64,000 bases of DNA from Candidatus Promineifilum breve (lineage in GTDB: Bacteria > Chloroflexota > Anaerolineae > Promineifilales > Promineifilaceae), in the NCBI RefSeq assembly GCF_900066015.1, contig NZ_LN890655.1, positions 3,450,726 through 3,514,725 of the forward strand, given 5' to 3'. Shown one piece after another: positions 60,996 through 64,000 of this stretch (position 1 is its first letter; each line of letters opens with the position of its first letter). The notes below the pieces were generated by a model, which made no database searches, was not told where the DNA came from, and saw nothing but the letters and a program-made list of their open reading frames with translations. The translations under genes were made by a program, and so were the position numbers.

Positions 60996-62966
60996 ATGAT
61001 GAAATCAACCACAATTCGCGCCCTCTTTCTTCTTTTATGTCTGTCGCTGCTGGCCGTGGCCTGTAGCGCGCCCACCGCTGTCGGGACGCAGCGCGACTCG
61101 ACTACGCCCGGCGCCTCCTCGCCCGTGGCCGGCGCGTCGACGGCCGAGACAACGGCCCCGGCCGCGGACACGGCCGGCGTCACCTCGACCGAGGTCGATA
61201 GCCAGGGCATCCCCGTCGGCTTCACCGCCGAGGGCCGCCCCTATCGCGGCAACCCCGATGCCCCGGTCACCATGGACACCTTCTCCGACTTCCAGTGCCC
61301 CTATTGCGGGCGCTTTTCGGCCGAAACCCTGCCCGGCCTGCTGGAGAATCAAATCGCCGGCGGCGAAGTCGTCATGGTCTTCTATGACTTCCCGCTCAAC
61401 AGCATCCACCCCCAGGCGGCGGCGGCGGCCAACGCGGCGCGCTGCGCCGGCGAGCGTGGCGCGGCGGCCTATTGGGCCATGCACGACCGCCTGTTCGTGT
61501 CGATTTCCGACTGGTCGAACAGCCAGGCCAACGATGTTTTCGCCGCCTACGCTGAGGAGCTAGGCCTGGGCGACGCGGACTTCACCGCTTGTCTGGCCGA
61601 AAATCGCCATGCCGCCACTGTGGACGCCGATCTGGCCCTGGGCCAAAGCCGCGGTGTCAACAGCACACCCACCTTCTTCCTCAATGAACAACCCTTGATC
61701 GGTGCTTACCCGCTCGATTACTTCAACCAGGCCATCGCCGCCGTCGGCGCGGGTCAGGTCATCGCCACCGAGCCGACGGCCCAACCGCAAGCGCCGTCCG
61801 TGGCCCCGACGCCGGCGACTATCGCCCTGGCCGAAGCCGCCGCCGAACGGGGTGAAGCGGACGCGCCGGTGACCATCGTCGAGTATACCGACTACCAATG
61901 CCCCTACTGCCAGCGCCACGTGGCCGAGACGTTGCCCCGCCTGATCACCGACATGATCGACACCGGGCGCGTGCGCTACGTCGTCAAGGATTTCCCGCTG
62001 GACAGCATCCACCCCGAGGCGCGGGCGGCGTCCGTGGCCGCGCGCTGCGCCGGTGAGCAAGACGCCTATTGGCCGATGCACGATGCCCTCTTCACCCGGC
62101 AGGACGAGTGGGGCGGGCTGGGCGCGGGCGCGAACGCCGTCTTCACGACGCTGGCGACCGATCTGGCGCTGGATGGCGATCTGTTCGCCGCCTGCCTCAG
62201 CAGTGGCCGCCACGACGCCGTGATTCAGGCCAACCAGACCGAGGGCGCGGTCCTCGGCGTGACCGGCACACCGGCCTTCTTCATCAATGGCTTCCCCATC
62301 AATGGCGCGCAGCCCTTTGAACTGTTCGAGTACGCCATCGGCCTGGCCGAGGAAGGCACGCTGGCCGACGCTTACCTCGCGCCCGCCGCCGAAGCCGCGC
62401 CGACCCCGGCCGGCCCGGTCGAGGTCGATACGGAAGGGGCCTATAGTGTCGGCGAGGCCGACGCGCCGGTGGTGCTGGTCGAATTCACCGACTATCAGTG
62501 CCCGTTCTGCAGCCGCCATTTTCTGGAAACCTTCCCGCAACTCATGGCCGACTACGTGGACACGGGCAAGGTGCGCTACGTCTTTCTGGACTTCCCGATC
62601 AGCAGCATCCACCCCCAGGCGCAGGCGGCGGCCGAGGCGGCGCGCTGCGCGGGCGACCAGGACGCCTATCTGCCCATGCACGACATGCTCTTCGCCCGCC
62701 AGAGCGAATGGAGTGGTCGCCAGGACGCGGCCACCATCTTCGCCGGTTTTGCCCAGGAGTTGGGTCTGGATGGCGACGCCTTTACCGCCTGCCAGGAAGC
62801 CCGCACCCACGAGGCGGCCGTGCTGGCCGACTTGCAGCAGGGCGCGGCCCTGGGTGTGGGCGGCACGCCGGCCTTCTTCCTCAACGGCAATGCCCTGTCC
62901 GGCGCCCAACCATTTGAGGTGTTCCAGCAGATGATCGAGGAACTTCTCGCGTCGGCTTCCAGTTGA
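60996..62966 (+). CDS. Lipoprotein with three tandem DsbA-like thioredoxin domains
   Basis: A 656-residue protein with lipobox LLAVAC and a Thr/Ala linker, then three DsbA/thioredoxin_4-like domains spaced about 200 residues apart. Each has an active-site pair: QCPYCGRF (about 101), QCPYCQRH (about 302) and QCPFCSRH (about 502). Each also has the cis-proline loop (NSTPTFF, TGTPAFF, GGTPAFF), the SIHPQA or SIHPEA turn and the ARCAG motif. All three look catalytically intact. It would act outside the membrane as a thiol oxidoreductase. ATG 60999 or an upstream TTG at 60981 are alternative starts. Divergent from the substrate-binding lipoprotein with a 247-base gap. Confidence 0.93.
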   Translation: MMKSTTIRALFLLLCLSLLAVACSAPTAVGTQRDSTTPGASSPVAGASTAETTAPAADTAGVTSTEVDSQGIPVGFTAEGRPYRGNPDAPVTMDTFSDFQCPYCGRFSAETLPGLLENQIAGGEVVMVFYDFPLNSIHPQAAAAANAARCAGERGAAAYWAMHDRLFVSISDWSNSQANDVFAAYAEELGLGDADFTACLAENRHAATVDADLALGQSRGVNSTPTFFLNEQPLIGAYPLDYFNQAIAAVGAGQVIATEPTAQPQAPSVAPTPATIALAEAAAERGEADAPVTIVEYTDYQCPYCQRHVAETLPRLITDMIDTGRVRYVVKDFPLDSIHPEARAASVAARCAGEQDAYWPMHDALFTRQDEWGGLGAGANAVFTTLATDLALDGDLFAACLSSGRHDAVIQANQTEGAVLGVTGTPAFFINGFPINGAQPFELFEYAIGLAEEGTLADAYLAPAAEAAPTPAGPVEVDTEGAYSVGEADAPVVLVEFTDYQCPFCSRHFLETFPQLMADYVDTGKVRYVFLDFPISSIHPQAQAAAEAARCAGDQDAYLPMHDMLFARQSEWSGRQDAATIFAGFAQELGLDGDAFTACQEARTHEAAVLADLQQGAALGVGGTPAFFLNGNALSGAQPFEVFQQMIEELLASASS

Positions 62967-62976
62967 ATGCGTTATA

Positions 62977-63061
62977 GAGGACACGGAGTATTCACCGGGA
63001 TTCACGGAGAAAGCGCTTATGTCGGCGCTCTCTGTGATTTCTCGGTGATCTTCGTGTCCTC
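62977..63061. repeat. Imperfect long palindrome
   Basis: Arms 62977-63016 and 63025-63061 pair imperfectly over about 37 bases; the outer nine bases, GAGGACACG, and the inner GCGC are exact. It is placed ten bases after the stop of the triple-DsbA gene and may terminate it; CTTTTC follows. It has the same style as 25985-26054 and 1181-1245. Confidence 0.65.
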
Positions 63062-63172
63062 TTTTCATTTGAGATTTTACGGTAATTGGTTATAGTTCAT
63101 TTGGGAGTGGCCGAGGAGCCGTCAGATTCGTTCGTTTCTCTGTTTCAATAAGTAATACGCGGGAGTTATCGT

Positions 63173-64000
63173 ATGAGCCGAGACGGGAAGAAACTGGTCG
63201 GGTTTATCATTGGGCGTGAGAGGGAGATGCCCGAGGCGGTCATGGCTATCCTCAACGAACGATATGATTCGATAGTCGCGGAATTGGTCAAGATGGGGGG
63301 GACTTTTCTGGATGAGCCGATGCCCTATGATGTGATCATCGATCGCATGTCCCACGAAATCCCCTATTATCATGCCTACGTCAAGTACGCCGCGCTCATG
63401 GGCTGCTATGTCATCAACAACCCGTTCGTCTGGGCCAACGACACCAAGTTTTTTGCCGGGGCGCTGATGCACAAGTTGGGCATCCGCACCCCGCGCACGG
63501 CCGTCTTGCCCAACAAGGACATCGCCGCCGACACCGTGCCCGACAGCTTCCGCAACCTCTCCTATCCGATGGATTGGCAGGCGGTCATCGACTACATCGG
63601 CAGCCCGGCCATCTTCAAGGATATTCGCAGCGGCGGCCGGCGCTTTGCCCACCGGGTCAATAACGTCGACGAGTTGATCCAGCGCTACGACGAGAGCGGC
63701 ACGCGCACGATGATCCTCCAGCAAGTCATCGAGTCGAGCCATCAATACCATTGCATGGTCATCGGCAGCGAAAAGACCCACCTCATGCCCTACTCGCTGG
63801 AGATGGGCCACTACGTCGAGGATGACGGCAGCCTGCCCGCGGCGGCCACCCGGCAGATGACCGAGATCGCCCTACAGATCGCCCGCTTATATGGCTACGA
63901 CATCAATATGACCGAGTTTGTTCTACAGGGTGACGTGGTTTATCTGATCAACGCGACCAACCCGTCGCCGCTCATCGGCCACGATTTGATGACCGATGGG
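63173..64000 (+). CDS. ATP-grasp-like protein (partial, C-terminus off the window)
   Basis: 276 residues are visible from ATG 63173, with GGGAG upstream. VINNPFVWANDTKFFAGALM followed by LGIRTPRTAVLPN is the usual start of an ATP-grasp domain. SPAIFKDIRSGGRRFAHRVN has the nucleotide-binding lysine region, TMILQQVIESSHQYHCMVIG the central strands, and LYGYDINMTEFVLQGDVVYL then INATNPSPL the metal-binding end (D, E and N of the family). It resembles RimK-type ligases. Substrate unknown; the gene runs off the right edge. Confidence 0.75.
   Translation, partial: MSRDGKKLVGFIIGREREMPEAVMAILNERYDSIVAELVKMGGTFLDEPMPYDVIIDRMSHEIPYYHAYVKYAALMGCYVINNPFVWANDTKFFAGALMHKLGIRTPRTAVLPNKDIAADTVPDSFRNLSYPMDWQAVIDYIGSPAIFKDIRSGGRRFAHRVNNVDELIQRYDESGTRTMILQQVIESSHQYHCMVIGSEKTHLMPYSLEMGHYVEDDGSLPAAATRQMTEIALQIARLYGYDINMTEFVLQGDVVYLINATNPSPLIGHDLMTDG

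Noticed and set aside
63122-63811. 229-residue minus-strand frame at the right end
   Set aside because: The plus strand carries an ATP-grasp-like gene with a ribosome site over the same bases.

Overview
The window is a GC-rich chromosomal segment, probably from an uncultured Chloroflexota bacterium of the Anaerolineae/Caldilineae type. That is an inference from the gene families and the overall style: very large cell-surface proteins, an MG-type macroglobulin lipoprotein, DUF2905, many 'threonine-proline' lipoproteins and many intergenic palindromes. No rRNA, tRNA, insertion sequence or phage module was found.

Left part (1-10.5 kb, minus strand). A molybdenum hydroxylase operon runs lipoprotein, XdhC-type maturation factor, fused FAD/2Fe-2S subunit, molybdopterin subunit (cut by the left edge). 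Next to it is a 2028-residue alpha-2-macroglobulin-like lipoprotein.

CRISPR effector operon (11.3-22.3 kb, plus strand). This is a type III-D locus: cas10 without an HD domain, a single Cas7, a Csx10 (Cas5-like) with a helical, possibly Cas11-like, tail, a double Cas7, Csx19 and a TIGR03986-like large RAMP. It continues with a pentapeptide-repeat protein, a short CARF-like protein, the putative ring nuclease Csx15, a small membrane protein and cas6. The gene order matches the parts of the fused III-Dv and III-E effectors, but here they are only partly fused. No cas1/cas2 and no recognised CARF nuclease are present. A 30-repeat array lies 13 kb away (35.0-37.2 kb) behind a near-consensus promoter; its repeats end in ATTGAAAC and fall into two variants arranged in alternating blocks.

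Housekeeping block (22.3-38 kb). It holds ClpS, a class III aminotransferase, a DapA-family aldolase, a HAD phosphatase, GlgC, an esterase lipoprotein, a WecA/MraY-type transferase, Upp, RuvB, DUF2905, a WecG/TagA glycosyltransferase, a sugar epimerase, TadA and a deoxynucleoside kinase.

Surface/signalling block (38-52.9 kb, plus strand). A membrane-anchored beta-domain protein, two kinase-fold receptors (LysM or SH3 outside) that lack key catalytic residues, and three large repeat-rich surface proteins with similar C-terminal domains. A tyrosine-recombinase-like protein that has lost its catalytic residues follows.

Right part (54-64 kb). A minus-strand group carries a peptide-type substrate-binding lipoprotein, Pth, Mfd and a small unknown protein. 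A divergent lipoprotein has three tandem DsbA-like domains, and an ATP-grasp-like gene is cut by the right edge. Perfect or near-perfect palindromes and 7-bp tandem repeats sit in many of the gaps between genes.
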